From JBEDUK01 sp963781595 (GTDB lineage Bacteria > Actinomycetota > UBA4738), in assembly GCA_963781595.1 (NCBI GenBank), contig CAWAGG010000006.1:2170001-2234000 (forward strand): a DNA stretch of 64,000 nt, read 5' to 3'. The notes under the pieces are model-generated. The model was not told the DNA's origin. It did not search any database and was given only the letters and a program-made list of their open reading frames with translations. Below, piece by piece: positions 1 through 9,730 of the stretch (positions within the stretch are counted from its first letter, which is position 1; every line of letters begins with the position of its first letter). The position numbers were made by a program, and so were the translations under genes.

Positions 1-560
1 CTCTTTCGCTGCGAGGTGGTAGACGGAGAGCTGCAGGTCCTGGTCGATCCGCATCTGGGGCGGGAGTCGGCGGTTCGTCTTGTAGTCGATGATCTCGTAG
101 CCGCCGCCGGGGATCCGGTCCATCCGGTCGATGACGCCCGAGAGCTGGACGCCCTCGACCTCGATCGTGAACCGGAACTCCAGGGCCGCGGGGACCCGGA
201 ACGACGGCGCGTTCTCGCGGTGGTAGTCGGCCAGGACCTGGCGGGCATGGTCCAGGTACAGCGACTCCTCGGACGCGTCACGGTAGCCGTCGGCGACCCA
301 TTCGCCCTCCAGCATCTCGTTGAGCTCCTCGAGGGGCGGCGCGACGGGCACCGGGCGGTCGTGGAACCGGTGCAGGGTGCGGTGGAGGCTGTCGCCGAAG
401 GCGAGCGCGGGGGACGACGTCGTGGGGAGGCGGTCCTCGTACTGGAACTTGTACGCCTGCGGGCAGCGCTCGTACGGGAGATGGACGAATAGGAGAGCCG
501 CCTGCCGCCCGTCGGCCGCGGCTCCCGTGCCGAACCCGCGCGTTCGCTGGTCGTTTGCAC
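1..560 (-). CDS. RecB-family PD-(D/E)XK nuclease, 3' end cut by window, one frameshift
   Basis: The reverse strand encodes the N-terminal ~187 codons of a RecB/AddB-like exonuclease domain protein. It has the family's opening pattern LSYSSIS then YERCPQAYKFQYEDRL. The catalytic region follows: GVIDRMDRI, then EIIDYKTNR (the D and the ExK-type motif), then DLQLSVYHLAAKE (the QhxxY-type motif). The likely start is the GTG at 560. The reading frame changes near 474-479, where the SYSSIS and YERCPQ segments lie in different frames; restoring one base joins them, so I read this as a 1-nt deletion. It is divergent from dnaE with ~90 bp between starts. The protein continues beyond the window edge. 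The family assignment is good; the substrate and role (DNA repair or processing) are inferred from the family. Confidence 0.7.
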   Translation of the reverse strand, partial: MQTTSERAGSAREPRPTGGRRLSYSSISRTSAARRRTSSSTRTASPRRRPPRSPSATASTAPCTGSTTARCPSRRPSRSSTRCWRANGSPTATVTRPRSRCTWTMPARSWPTTTARTRRRSGSPRPWSSGSRSRSRASSSRASSTGWTGSPAAATRSSTTRRTADSRPRCGSTRTCSSPSTTSQRK

Positions 561-652
561 CGCCTCGGGGGCGAGTGTAGATTCCAACCGGGTCGAATCA
601 CAAGCATGTAGTTTTCCACAGCGCCTTCCCCAGGCGGTCCCCAACGGAGGCG

Positions 653-3600
653 ATGAAGACGGCCGGCAGCCGGAACGCGAGCTTCGTCCACCTGCACACG
701 CACAGCGAGTTCTCGCTGCTCGACGGCGCGTCGCGGGTCCGCGAGCTCGTCGGCAAGGCGGCGGAGCTGGGCATGCCGGCCGTCGCGATCACCGACCACG
801 GCGTGATGTTCGGCGCGCTCGACTTCTACGCGGCGCGCACGGCCACGGGCATCAAGCCGATCATCGGGGTGGAGGCGTACGTCGCGCCGGGGTCGCGCTT
901 CGACCGGGAGCGCGGCGAGAACGAGGAGAAGTACCGGCACCTCACGATCCTGGCCCGCAACGAGGGCGGGTACCGGAACCTCCTGCGCCTGGTGACCGAC
1001 GCGCACCTCGAGGGCTTCTACCACCGGCCGCGGATCGACAAGGAGCTGCTGGCCGAACGCAGCGAAGGGCTGATCGGCCTCTCGGGGTGCCTCGCCGGGG
1101 AGACGAACCGACTGCTCCTGGCCGGCCAGCATGCGAAGGCCGACGAGGTGGCCGCGACCTACCGGGACATCTTCGGCCCGGACGGGTTCTACCTCGAGCT
1201 GCAGGACCACGGCCTCGCCGAGCAGCGGACCGGTGAACCCCATGCTGATCGAGCTGTCCGGGCGACTCGGGATCCCGCTCGTGGCGACCAACGACCTCCA
1301 CTACACCGAGCGGACGGACGCCCGTCCACACGACGTCCTGCTCTGCATCCAGCAGCAGAAGGTCCAGACCGACACGAACCGGCTGAAGTTCGACTCCGAC
1401 GAGTTCTACCTGAAGTCCGCCGAGGAGATGCGGGCACTCTTCGCCGAGGTCCCCGAGGCATGCGACGCGACCCTCGAGATCGCCGAGGCGTGCGAGCTGT
1501 CGCTGTCGTTCGGTGAGTTCCACCTGCCGAGGTTCGAAGCGCCGCCGGGCGGCTCGCTGGAGGCCTACCTCCGCGAGCTGGTGGACGACGGCGCGGCCGC
1601 GCGGTACGGAACGATGACCCCCGAGATCCGCTCCCGGATCGACGAGGAGCTGGACGTCATCGTCCCGATGGGGTTCGCCGGGTACTTCCTGATCGTGTGG
1701 GACCTGATCCGGTTCGCGCGCGAGCGCGGGATCCGTGTCGGCCCGGGGCGCGGGAGCGCGGCGGGCAGCGTCGTGTCGTACGCGCTGCGGATCACCGACC
1801 TCGACCCGCTGCGGTACGGGCTGATCTTCGAGCGGTTCCTGAACCCCGAGCGCAGGCAGATGCCGGACATCGACATGGACTTCGACGAACGCCGCCGCGA
1901 CGAGGTGATCCGGTACGTCGCCCAGAAGTACGGGTCGGACCACGTCGCGCAGATCGTCACGTTCCAGACGATCAAGGGCAAGCAGGGGATCCGCGACGCG
2001 GCCAGGGTGCTGGGGTTCCCGGCGTCGATGGGGGACCGGCTCTGCAAGATGTACCCGGCGGCGCTCCTCGGCCGTGAGTACCCGATCGAGAACGCGCTCA
2101 AGCTCTCGCCGGAGCTGGCGGAGGCCTACGAGAAGGAGCCCGAGGCCGCCGAGATCGTCGACACGGCGAAGGCGCTGGAGGGCCTGCGCCGCGAGGACAG
2201 CGTGCACGCGGCCGGCGTCGTGATCGGCGACGCGCCGCTGGTGAACTACCTGCCGCTGAAGCTCTCGAAGGACTCGCGCGACGACTCCCGGCGGATCGTG
2301 ACGCAGTTCGACATGAAGGGCGTCGAGAAGCTCGGCCTGCTGAAGATGGACTTCCTGGGCCTGCGGAACCTGTCGGTCATCGAGGACACGGTGACGACGC
2401 TGCGCTCACAGGGCGTGCACCTCGACATCGACAACGTGGCGCTGGACGATGCCGGAACCTACGAGATGCTCCAGGCCGCAGACACCGACGCGGTGTTCCA
2501 GCTCGAGGGCCCGGGGATGCGCCAGCTGATCAAGAGCCTCGCGCCCGACCGGTTCGAGGACCTGATGGCGCTGGTCGCGCTGTACCGGCCGGGCCTGCTC
2601 TCGATGGGCCAGCACATCGAGTACGCCGAACGCAAGCACGGACGGCGCCCCGTCGAGTACCCGCACCCCGATCTCGAGGGCATCCTGGGCAGCACGTACG
2701 GCGTGATCGTCTACCAGGAACAGGTCATGCAGATCGCCGTGCGGATGGCCGGGTACTCGATGGGCGAAGCCGACAGCCTCCGCCGGGCCATGGGCAAGAA
2801 GATCCGCGAGGAGCTCGATCCCGCACCGGCGCAAGTTCGTCGAGGGCGCCGTGGCGCACGGCTACGAGGAACGCAAGGCCGAGGAGATCTTCGACCTGAT
2901 CGTGCCGTTCGCCGACTACGGGTTCAACGCGTCGCACGCGTGCGCGTACGGGCTCGTCGCGTACCAGACGGCGTACCTGAAGGGGCACCACCCGGTGGAG
3001 TACATGGCGGCGATGCTCACGAGCGTCCGCGACGACAAGGACCGCAAGCCGTTCTACCTGAACGTCGCGCGATTGATGGGCATCGAGGTGCTGCCGCCCG
3101 ACGTGAACGACTCGGCGCTGTACTTCACGCCGTCCGAGGGTCGGGTCCGCTACGGCCTCGCGGCGGTCCGCAACGTCGGCGTCGGCGCGGTGCAGGCGAT
3201 CATCGCAGCCCGGAACGACAAGGGGCGGTTCGAGTCGTTCACGGACTTCTGCCGGAAGGTCGAACCCGGCGTGCTGAACAAGAAATGCCTCGAGTCGCTG
3301 ATCCTTTCGGGGGCGTTCGACTCGCTGGGGTACACCAGGCGATCGCTGTTCGAGGGTTACGAGAAGATCACGACGCCGGTGCTGGCGGACCGTCGGGCCG
3401 AGGCCGTCGGCCAGGAGTCGTTCTTCGGCGGGGAGACCGGGCCGGCGCTCGACATCGACGAGTCCCTCGTGCTGGCGGGCGAGGAGTTCGACAAGCGCGA
3501 GTTCCTCCGGTGGGAGAAGGAGATGCTCGGGCAGTACGTCACCGATCACCCCTTGCTGCCGATCCGCGAGCGGCTCGCGGCCCTGTCGGACATGGAGATC

Positions 3601-4191
3601 AGCGAGCTGCCCGGGCGGGGCGACGGGGACGTCGTGACCGTCGCTGGCATCGTCGGCCTCGTCGGACGCAAGTACACGAAGCGCGGCGAGCCCTACGCGG
3701 TGTTCCGGCTCGAGGACCTCACCGGCGGTGTCGGCGTGGTCGCGTTCCCGAACGTGTTCGAGAAGGCGGGCGACCTGATCCAGCCCGACCGGATCGCCAT
3801 GGTCAAGGGCCGGATCGACCTGCGCGGGCGGGAGCTCCAGCTCGCTGCCCTGGAGGTGTTCGAGCCCGACCTGGGCGCCGGCTCGCCGAGCGGGCCCGTG
3901 GAGCACCCACCGAGCGACCCCGTGGTCGTCGACATCCCGGCGCGCTCCTGCACGGGCGGGCTGCTGAACCGGCTGAAGTCGACGCTCGCCGCCTACCCGG
4001 GTCGGCTCCCGGTGCTGGTGAACCTGCAGGGGGATGGGCGGTCGCAGCGCCTCCGGTTGGGAGGCGAGTTCACGGTCGACGGCTCGCCCGCGCTCCTCTC
4101 CGAGCTCCGGCGGTTGCTCGGGCCCGCGTCGGTCCGGTTGGCCGACGCCGCGGAGCTCGCCACGGTGGGGCCCACCCAGGCAGGCGGATGA
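653..4191 (+). CDS. dnaE: DNA polymerase III alpha subunit, with two apparent 1-nt frameshifts
   Basis: Replicative DNA polymerase catalytic subunit, about 1178 aa once two frameshifts are repaired, which is the normal length. In order: an N-terminal PHP domain (HLHTHSEFSLLDG, ITDHG), the polymerase palm with PDIDMDFDE near residue 403 and MDFLGLRNL near 565 carrying the catalytic aspartates, the fingers (LRRAMGKK, FNASHACAYG), helix-hairpin-helix and OB-fold regions, and the C-terminal clamp-loader-binding part. The intact PHP motifs and the length favour DnaE1 over the mutasome DnaE2. The frame shifts near 1231-1234 (one G too many in CCGGTG) and near 2820-2822 (one C too many in ATCCCG). 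Both sides of each break are well conserved, so sequencing or assembly errors are likelier than a true pseudogene. The start ATG at 653 has GGAGG only 2 nt upstream. Confidence 0.93.
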
Positions 4192-4218
4192 GGATGGCCC
4201 GCCGGCCACAGCCCCCGG

Positions 4219-4224
4219 TACGCT
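4219..4224 (+). promoter_or_regulatory. -10-like box of hisA (leaderless pattern)
   Basis: TACGCT ends 7 nt before the hisA GTG, with no Shine-Dalgarno between. A start point ~7 nt downstream of the box would fall on the start codon, giving a leaderless mRNA. No convincing -35 is seen. Supported mainly by the same spacing at many other genes in this window. Confidence 0.35.
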
Positions 4225-4231
4225 GCACGAC

Positions 4232-4957
4232 GTGGGGTTCGAGGTCCTTCCGGCGATCGACATCCGAGGCGGACGCATCGCATCGATGCGCGGGGGCGAT
4301 CCGGCGACGCTCACGGTTCGAGGTGGTGACCCGTTCGAGGTCGCGGGCGCGCTCGTCGAGGCCGGCGCCCGATGGCTCCATGTCGTGGATCTGGATGCTG
4401 CGGTGCGTGGCGATGCCGCGAACATGGATACGCTCGAACGCATCGCGACCCTGCCGGTCCGGGTTCAGGCGGGCGGGGGCCTGAGCCCGCGGAACGTGGT
4501 CTCGGCGCTCGACCGCGGCGCCGCGCGCGCGGTGCTGGGCGCGGGGGCGCTGGGCGACCGGCGGGCGGCCGCTCGCGTGATCGCCGAGCACCCGGGCCGG
4601 GTCGGCGTCGGGCTCGACGTGCTCGGCGATCAGCTGGCCCCTCGGGGCGGACGGACTCCGGGCGAACCGCTGGAACCGGTCCTGGAGTGGCTGGCCGGCC
4701 TGGCGTGCGAGCCGCCGGTGGCCGTGATCACGGACGTCTCGCGCGACGGATCGCTCGAGGGGCTCGACGTCGACGCGTTCCTGGCGATCGCCGACCGCAC
4801 CGGGCTGCCGGCGATCGCATCCGGGGGGGTCCGATCCACCGACGATCTTCGAGCGCTCGCGGTCCACGCGCCCAGGGTGGCGGGGGCGATCGTCGGCCGC
4901 GCGCTCACCGAGGGGGCGTTCACGCTGGCCGAGGCGATCGCGGCGGGAGGGGGCTGA
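4232..4957 (+). CDS. hisA: HisA/PriA-type phosphoribosyl isomerase
   Basis: A 241-aa (beta/alpha)8 isomerase that converts ProFAR to PRFAR in histidine synthesis. The N-terminal catalytic Asp is seen in VLPAIDIRGG and the second catalytic Asp in AVITDVSRDG; phosphate-binding glycines are in QAGGGL and IASGGVRS. The GTG at 4232 gives the usual N-terminus. Directly downstream are a Trp-region membrane protein and trpC-trpB-trpA, with no trpF in between. In actinobacteria the HisA homologue is often PriA, which also isomerises phosphoribosyl-anthranilate for tryptophan synthesis. The placement makes that dual role plausible here, but it is an inference: I cannot separate HisA from PriA by residues alone. 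Confidence 0.9.
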   Translation: MGFEVLPAIDIRGGRIASMRGGDPATLTVRGGDPFEVAGALVEAGARWLHVVDLDAAVRGDAANMDTLERIATLPVRVQAGGGLSPRNVVSALDRGAARAVLGAGALGDRRAAARVIAEHPGRVGVGLDVLGDQLAPRGGRTPGEPLEPVLEWLAGLACEPPVAVITDVSRDGSLEGLDVDAFLAIADRTGLPAIASGGVRSTDDLRALAVHAPRVAGAIVGRALTEGAFTLAEAIAAGGG

Positions 4958-4961
4958 GTCG

Positions 4962-5666
4962 ATGGAAGGGTCGCAGGACGACGCGCGGCCCTGGCCGCCG
5001 CGCCTCCCGTGGATGGTCACCGGCCTCGGCGGGGTGGCGGCGGTCGTCGGCTGCCTCCTCCCGTGGCTGGTCGCCGACCTCGGGCGGATCTCGATCCTCG
5101 TCCAGAGCGCGACGCGGACGATCAGGGCGAACGCCTGGGACGCCGACGTCTACGGCAAGGTCGCGGTCCTCGGCGCGGTCGCGATCGTGGTCGCGACCCT
5201 CCTGATCGCGCTCGGCCCGCGGAGGCTCCGGAACGTCTTCGGCCTGCTCGCCATCGTCGCCGGGGCGGTCGTGACCGCCTTCGCCATCTTCGAGATGACG
5301 ACGAAGGCCGCTCGCGTCGATCACGTGATCCGGGACGCCTTCGGCGCGAGCTCGGGCCGAACGCTGAGCGACCCGGAGTTCTCGCGGCTGAAGGACATCC
5401 TGTCGCGACTGGGCTTCTCGGTGTCCCTCGGCTTCGGGGTGTACCTCGCCGCGCTCGGCGGGGTGGCCGCGATCGTGGGAGGCGCCATGGCGGCGATGGA
5501 GCGCCGGCCCCCCGTTCCGCGGACGGGGGGGTTCGACGCGGCTCCGGCAGCACCTGCACCTCCTGCGCCGCCAGCTCCCGCGCCGCCGGCGCCTGAGGCC
5601 CCTCCTCCGCCGCGCAACGGACCCGAGCCGCCGGCCCAGCCGGGCGTGGATACACTGCCCGGGTGA
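4962..5666 (+). CDS. Trp-region conserved membrane protein
   Basis: A 234-aa protein with four predicted membrane segments, near residues 17-37, 67-86, 92-110 and 152-172. A cytoplasm-like tail from about residue 185 is almost entirely Ala/Pro. It begins 4 nt after hisA and ends 34 nt before trpC. Its size, topology and place next to trpC match the Trp-operon-associated membrane protein family found in actinobacteria (Trp_oprn_chp type), whose function is unknown. Assignment rests on context and topology rather than a diagnostic motif. The Pro-rich tail could be a spacer or a protein-binding segment. Confidence 0.7.
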   Translation: MEGSQDDARPWPPRLPWMVTGLGGVAAVVGCLLPWLVADLGRISILVQSATRTIRANAWDADVYGKVAVLGAVAIVVATLLIALGPRRLRNVFGLLAIVAGAVVTAFAIFEMTTKAARVDHVIRDAFGASSGRTLSDPEFSRLKDILSRLGFSVSLGFGVYLAALGGVAAIVGGAMAAMERRPPVPRTGGFDAAPAAPAPPAPPAPAPPAPEAPPPPRNGPEPPAQPGVDTLPG

Positions 5667-5700
5667 TCCTGGACCCGAGCACCGGCCGTCGCCGCTCCCC

Positions 5701-6462
5701 GTGGGGTTCCTGACCGAGGCGGTCGAGGCCGTCCGTGCCGATCTGCGTGCGCGGCCCGCCGCACCCCCGGCATTCGACCAGACAGCCTCGCCGCTCGACT
5801 TCGGCGCAGCCCTCGCGTCGGCACCTGTGGCGATCATCGCCGAGGTCAAGCGCGCGTCGCCGTCGGCTGGCGATATCGCCGACGCCGACGCCGATGCCCG
5901 GTCCCTGGCCGCCGCGTACGAGCGCGGCGGGGCGGCGGCACTGTCCGTGCTGACGGACGCACGGCATTTCGGCGGATCGCTCGACGACCTCGTCGCGGCG
6001 CGGGCGGCGACCGGCCTCCCGATCCTGCGCAAGGACTTCATCGTGGACGTTCGGCAGATCGAGGAGGCGCGCGCGGCCGGCGCGGATGCCGTGCTGCTGA
6101 TCGCCGCGGCCCTGCAGGACGCCGAACTGGTGGACCTCGCGTCGGCGGCTGCGGACCTGGGCCTGGCGTCGCTGGTCGAGGCCCACTCGGCCGAGGAGAT
6201 CGAGCGGGCCGCGAGCGCGGGCGCGCGCATCGTCGGCGTGAACTCCCGCGATCTCGAGACGCTCCGCGTGGATCTGGGCCGGGCGCTCTCGCTGCTGCCG
6301 CGGGTGCCGTCCGGCATCCTGCGGGTCCTGGAGAGCGGTGTCTCGACCCGCGACGACGTCGTGCGAGCCGCGGATGCCGCGGTCGATGCCGTCCTGGTCG
6401 GTGAGGCGCTGATGCGGGCCCCGGACCCAGTGGCGAAGCTCACGGAGCTGCTCGGGCGTTGA
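5701..6462 (+). CDS. trpC: Indole-3-glycerol phosphate synthase
   Basis: A 253-aa TIM-barrel enzyme that closes CdRP to indole-3-glycerol phosphate in tryptophan synthesis. Diagnostic motifs are the catalytic lysine in AEVKRASPSAG, LPILRKDFIVD with the second catalytic lysine, LVEAHSAEEIERA, GVNSRDLET, and LESGVSTRDD in the phosphate site. The GTG at 5701 is the only reasonable start, and the family's N-terminal helix (TEAVEAVRADL) follows at once. The stop overlaps the trpB start by four bases, indicating translational coupling. Confidence 0.95.
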   Translation: MGFLTEAVEAVRADLRARPAAPPAFDQTASPLDFGAALASAPVAIIAEVKRASPSAGDIADADADARSLAAAYERGGAAALSVLTDARHFGGSLDDLVAARAATGLPILRKDFIVDVRQIEEARAAGADAVLLIAAALQDAELVDLASAAADLGLASLVEAHSAEEIERAASAGARIVGVNSRDLETLRVDLGRALSLLPRVPSGILRVLESGVSTRDDVVRAADAAVDAVLVGEALMRAPDPVAKLTELLGR

Positions 6463-7727
6463 GTGCATCCGGCACTGAGCGCGCGGGCGTCGGAGCCTCC
6501 ACGCTCGGGGGCGAGCGCGGCGACGATGCGAGCGGAGGGACGCTGGACGATCGAGGTAGGTTCGGCTCGTTCGGCGGCCGGTACGTGCCCGAGGTCCTGA
6601 TCCCGGCGCTCGACGAGCTGGATTCGGCGTGGCATCGCGAGCGCCAGGATCCGGGCTTCCGGGCCGCCCTCGACGCGATCCTCGCGGACTTCGTCGGCAG
6701 GCCGACCCCGCTCACGTTCGCGGCGCGCCTTTCGCGCGAGCTGGGCTACCGGATCTGGCTGAAGCGCGAGGACCTCGCCCACACGGGCGCGCACAAGATC
6801 AACAACACGGTCGGGCAGACCCTGCTCGCGTCGCGGCTGGGGAAGCGTCGGATCATCGCCGAGACGGGCGCGGGCCAGCACGGCGTCGCCACGGCGACCG
6901 CGTGCGCGCTGTTCGGCTTGCCGTGCGTCGTCTATATGGGCGAGGAGGACACCGTGAGGCAGGCGGTCAACGTCCAGCGCATGCGGCTGCTCGGGGCCGA
7001 AGTGGTCACGGTCACCACCGGCTCCCGCACGCTGAAGGACGCGGTGAACGAGGCGCTCCGTGACTGGGCCGCGACCGTGGCGGATACCCATTACGTGCTC
7101 GGGTCCGTCGTCGGGCCGCACCCGTTCCCGTGGATCGTGCGCGACCTGCAGCGCGTGATCGGCGACGAGGCGCTCGGTCAGTTCCGCGGCGCGAACGGCG
7201 GGGAGGACCCGGACGCGGTCGTCGCCTGCGTCGGCGGCGGCTCGAACGCGATCGGGACGTTCACCGCGTTCGTGCCGACGCGCTCCCGGCTGATCGGCGT
7301 CGAGGCCGGCGGGCGTGGAGCGACCCTGGGCGAGCACTGCGCCACGCTGTCGACCGGAAGCCCCGGAGTCCTGCACGGGACGGCGTCGTACCTCCTGCAG
7401 GACGCGAACGGCCAGGTCGCCCCCACGCACTCGATCTCGGCGGGCCTGGACTACCCGGGCGTCGGCCCGGAGCACGCGTTCCTCAAGGAGTCGGGGCGAG
7501 CCGAGTACACCTCCGCGACGGACGACGGAGCGATCGCCGGCTTCATGGCGCTCACCCGCTCCGAGGGGATCCTCCCGGCCCTCGAGCCGGCCCACGCGAT
7601 CGGATGGCTGCTCGGCCGTCCGTTCCCGCAGGGTTCGTCCGTCCTCGTCTGCCTCTCGGGCCGCGGGGACAAGGACCTCGAGACGGTCCGGGCCTGGCTG
7701 GACGCGCACCCTCGGGCGGGCGGGTGA
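6459..7727 (+). CDS. trpB: Tryptophan synthase beta chain
   Basis: A 422-aa PLP enzyme that condenses indole with serine to tryptophan, acting with TrpA in an alpha2beta2 complex. FGSFGGRYVPE marks the usual N-terminus of the family, preceded here by ~35 extra residues. The PLP lysine is in HTGAHKINN. GAGQHG, CVGGGSNA (phosphate site) and SGRGDKD are also present. It starts with TTG inside the TTGA overlap with trpC, and overlaps trpA by four bases, so trpCBA is tightly coupled. The N-terminal extension is Gly/Ser/Thr-rich and probably disordered. Confidence 0.96.
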   Translation: MSASGTERAGVGASTLGGERGDDASGGTLDDRGRFGSFGGRYVPEVLIPALDELDSAWHRERQDPGFRAALDAILADFVGRPTPLTFAARLSRELGYRIWLKREDLAHTGAHKINNTVGQTLLASRLGKRRIIAETGAGQHGVATATACALFGLPCVVYMGEEDTVRQAVNVQRMRLLGAEVVTVTTGSRTLKDAVNEALRDWAATVADTHYVLGSVVGPHPFPWIVRDLQRVIGDEALGQFRGANGGEDPDAVVACVGGGSNAIGTFTAFVPTRSRLIGVEAGGRGATLGEHCATLSTGSPGVLHGTASYLLQDANGQVAPTHSISAGLDYPGVGPEHAFLKESGRAEYTSATDDGAIAGFMALTRSEGILPALEPAHAIGWLLGRPFPQGSSVLVCLSGRGDKDLETVRAWLDAHPRAGG

Positions 7728-8500
7728 CGTCGCGGCTCGCCGACGCCCTCGCTGCAGTGAGGGCCTCGGGGGGGAAGGCGTTCGTCCCGTACGTGACCGG
7801 TGGGTTCCCGGGCGTCGACGAGCACCTCCTCCGGGAACTCGAGGGCGCCGGCGCCGACGCGATCGAGGTGGGCCTGCCCTTCTCGGACCCGGTCATGGAC
7901 GGCCCGGTGATCCAGGAGGCCTCGCGCCGCGCGCTGGAGTCCGGCGCGAACCCCCGGGCGATCCTGGACGTGGTCGCGCTCGCCGACCTGAGGGTGCCTG
8001 TGGCCCTGATGACCTACGTGAACCCCGTGCTCGCCTACGGGCAGGAGCGCTTCGCGGCCGATGCCGCGGCCGCGGGCGTGACCGGCTTCATCGTGCCGGA
8101 CCTGCCGGTCGACGAGGCCGATGGCTGGCTCGCGATCTGCGCGGCGAACGGCCAGGCGCCCGTGCTGCTCGCGGCGCCGAATTCGTCACCCGCCCGGCTC
8201 GCGAGGATCGCGGCCGCGTCCCGTGGCTTCGTCTACTGCGTGGCCACCTTCGGCGTGACCGGCCAGCGCCGAGGGTCGGGAGACGCCGCTCGGCCCTTGG
8301 TCGCGGCGCTCCGAGGGCTGACCGACACTCCGCTGCTGATCGGCGTCGGCGTCTCGACGCCGGAGGACGCCGCCGAGGCGGGGTCGTTCGCCGACGGCGC
8401 CATCGTGGGCACCGCGTTGGTCGAACCGCTGCTTACCGGCGACCGCGACGAGACGCTTCGCCGCGCCGCGGCGTTCCGGGGCGCCTTGCCCCGGTCCTGA
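7724..8500 (+). CDS. trpA: Tryptophan synthase alpha chain
   Basis: A 258-aa TIM barrel that splits indole-3-glycerol phosphate to indole and glyceraldehyde-3-phosphate, channelling indole to TrpB. The two catalytic acids lie in IEVGLPFSDPVMDGPVIQ (Glu and the Asp before GP). PDLPVDEADGW, CVATFGVTGQR and GVGVSTPEDA complete the family pattern. The GTG at 7724 overlaps the trpB stop (GTGA). The family N-terminus follows directly: a short lead, then FVPYVTGGFPG. It is the last gene of the hisA-membrane protein-trpCBA run; no clear terminator hairpin with a T-run follows. Confidence 0.96.
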   Translation: MTSRLADALAAVRASGGKAFVPYVTGGFPGVDEHLLRELEGAGADAIEVGLPFSDPVMDGPVIQEASRRALESGANPRAILDVVALADLRVPVALMTYVNPVLAYGQERFAADAAAAGVTGFIVPDLPVDEADGWLAICAANGQAPVLLAAPNSSPARLARIAAASRGFVYCVATFGVTGQRRGSGDAARPLVAALRGLTDTPLLIGVGVSTPEDAAEAGSFADGAIVGTALVEPLLTGDRDETLRRAAAFRGALPRS

Positions 8501-8579
8501 CGGGGCCGTCGGTCGCCCGGCGACGACGGTCGTCGATCGGTGGCGACGCAGGCTCCGTCCCTGCGATAGTGAGCGTGCC

Positions 8580-9575
8580 GTGCATGTCTTCCTGAGCTAC
8601 CGGCGCGGTGACGTGGGCGGATACGCCGGGCGCCTGTCGGACGCGCTGAAGCAGCGCTTGGGCGCGAAGGGCGTGTTCCAGGACGTGCGTGACATCGCTC
8701 CGGGTGAGGACTTCACGAAGGTGATCGATCGCGCCCTGGACGACTGTGATGCCGTCCTGGCTGTGATCGGCCCGAACTGGGTGGGCGCGTCGACGCCGCA
8801 GGGTGGCCCCCGCCTGTTCGAGACGGACGATTACGTGCGCCTCGAGCTGGTCAGGGCGCTCCACCGCAACATCCCCGTCGTCCCGGTCCTCGTCGGCGGG
8901 GCATCGTTACCTGCGGCCAGCGACGTGCCCGACGAGCTCGGCGAGCTCGCCCAGCGCCAGGCCGTCGTGCTGCACGACGCGACCTGGCACCAGGATGTCG
9001 AGGGGCTGTTGCGATCGCTCCGCGGAAAGCCCGAGGCTCCGTCGACCGGGAGACGCCGCTGGCTCGTCGCCGGATCGGTGGCCGTCGTGCTGCTCGCGTC
9101 GGCCGCCGCCGTGTGGTGGTTCGGACCGGGCAACGACCAGGCGGGGTCGAGCGCCGAACCGCCTCCCTGCGCGCCCCCGAACGGCGCGGGCTGGAGATCG
9201 ATCGTGCTCGGCAACGACCCGGTCGGCGAGGAGACGACGCCGAACGGGTCACTCGTGTTCACGGTGAAGGACGCCCGATGGCGTGCGCACGACCACGGAT
9301 GGGAGGTCTCACTCAAGACCACGATGGAGAACGCGACGTCGACGGAGGCCTACCAGTATGTTTGGCGCTACCGATCCCTCATCGTCGGCAAGCACTCGTT
9401 CGCCCCCGCCTGCTTCTCACCTACCCCGGAGGCCGTGGACCCGCGCACGGCCGGTGACGGCCTGGTCGGTTTCGAGACCACATGCAAGCCGGTCGGCTAC
9501 ATCGAACTCGTCATCGAGGACGACAGCGCGAGGATCAGCGTCAGCGACCCCACGCTCGAACCGGGCGCATGCTGA
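8580..9575 (+). CDS. Membrane-anchored TIR-domain protein with Ig-like outer domain
   Basis: 331 aa in three parts. Residues 1-145 are a TIR domain: VFLSYRRGD box 1, VFQDVRDIAPGEDF, a conserved Trp in IGPNW, and DYVRLELVRAL with the glutamate that aligns with the catalytic Glu of TIR NADases. A single membrane helix spans residues 158-178 after an Arg-rich stop. The C-terminal ~130 residues (from SIVLGNDPVGEE; TPNGSLVFTVKDARW) resemble DUF4352-like Ig-fold domains and would lie outside the cell. TIR domains in bacteria act as NAD+ hydrolases in defence or as protein adaptors; which applies here is unknown. It starts at GTG 8580, with a TANNNT-like box just upstream. No neighbouring defence gene is seen. 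Confidence 0.8.
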   Translation: MHVFLSYRRGDVGGYAGRLSDALKQRLGAKGVFQDVRDIAPGEDFTKVIDRALDDCDAVLAVIGPNWVGASTPQGGPRLFETDDYVRLELVRALHRNIPVVPVLVGGASLPAASDVPDELGELAQRQAVVLHDATWHQDVEGLLRSLRGKPEAPSTGRRRWLVAGSVAVVLLASAAAVWWFGPGNDQAGSSAEPPPCAPPNGAGWRSIVLGNDPVGEETTPNGSLVFTVKDARWRAHDHGWEVSLKTTMENATSTEAYQYVWRYRSLIVGKHSFAPACFSPTPEAVDPRTAGDGLVGFETTCKPVGYIELVIEDDSARISVSDPTLEPGAC

Positions 9576-9730
9576 TCGACCCCCTGGGGATCGGGCTTCG
9601 AGCGACACCACCGCAGCCTGCTCCAGCGTTCGACCATCGGAGCTGTGTCCGCAGCGGCGACTGAACAGGGGTGTCGTCGGCGGCTTGGGTTGCCTCGAGT
9701 ACCTTGGTCGGTGCCTGACCGTGGCGAAGG

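Noticed and set aside
4920..7709. A 929-codon reverse-strand open frame
   Set aside because: It is antisense to the membrane protein, trpC and trpB, is Arg/Pro/Ala-rich without domains, and is a product of high GC at codon position 3.
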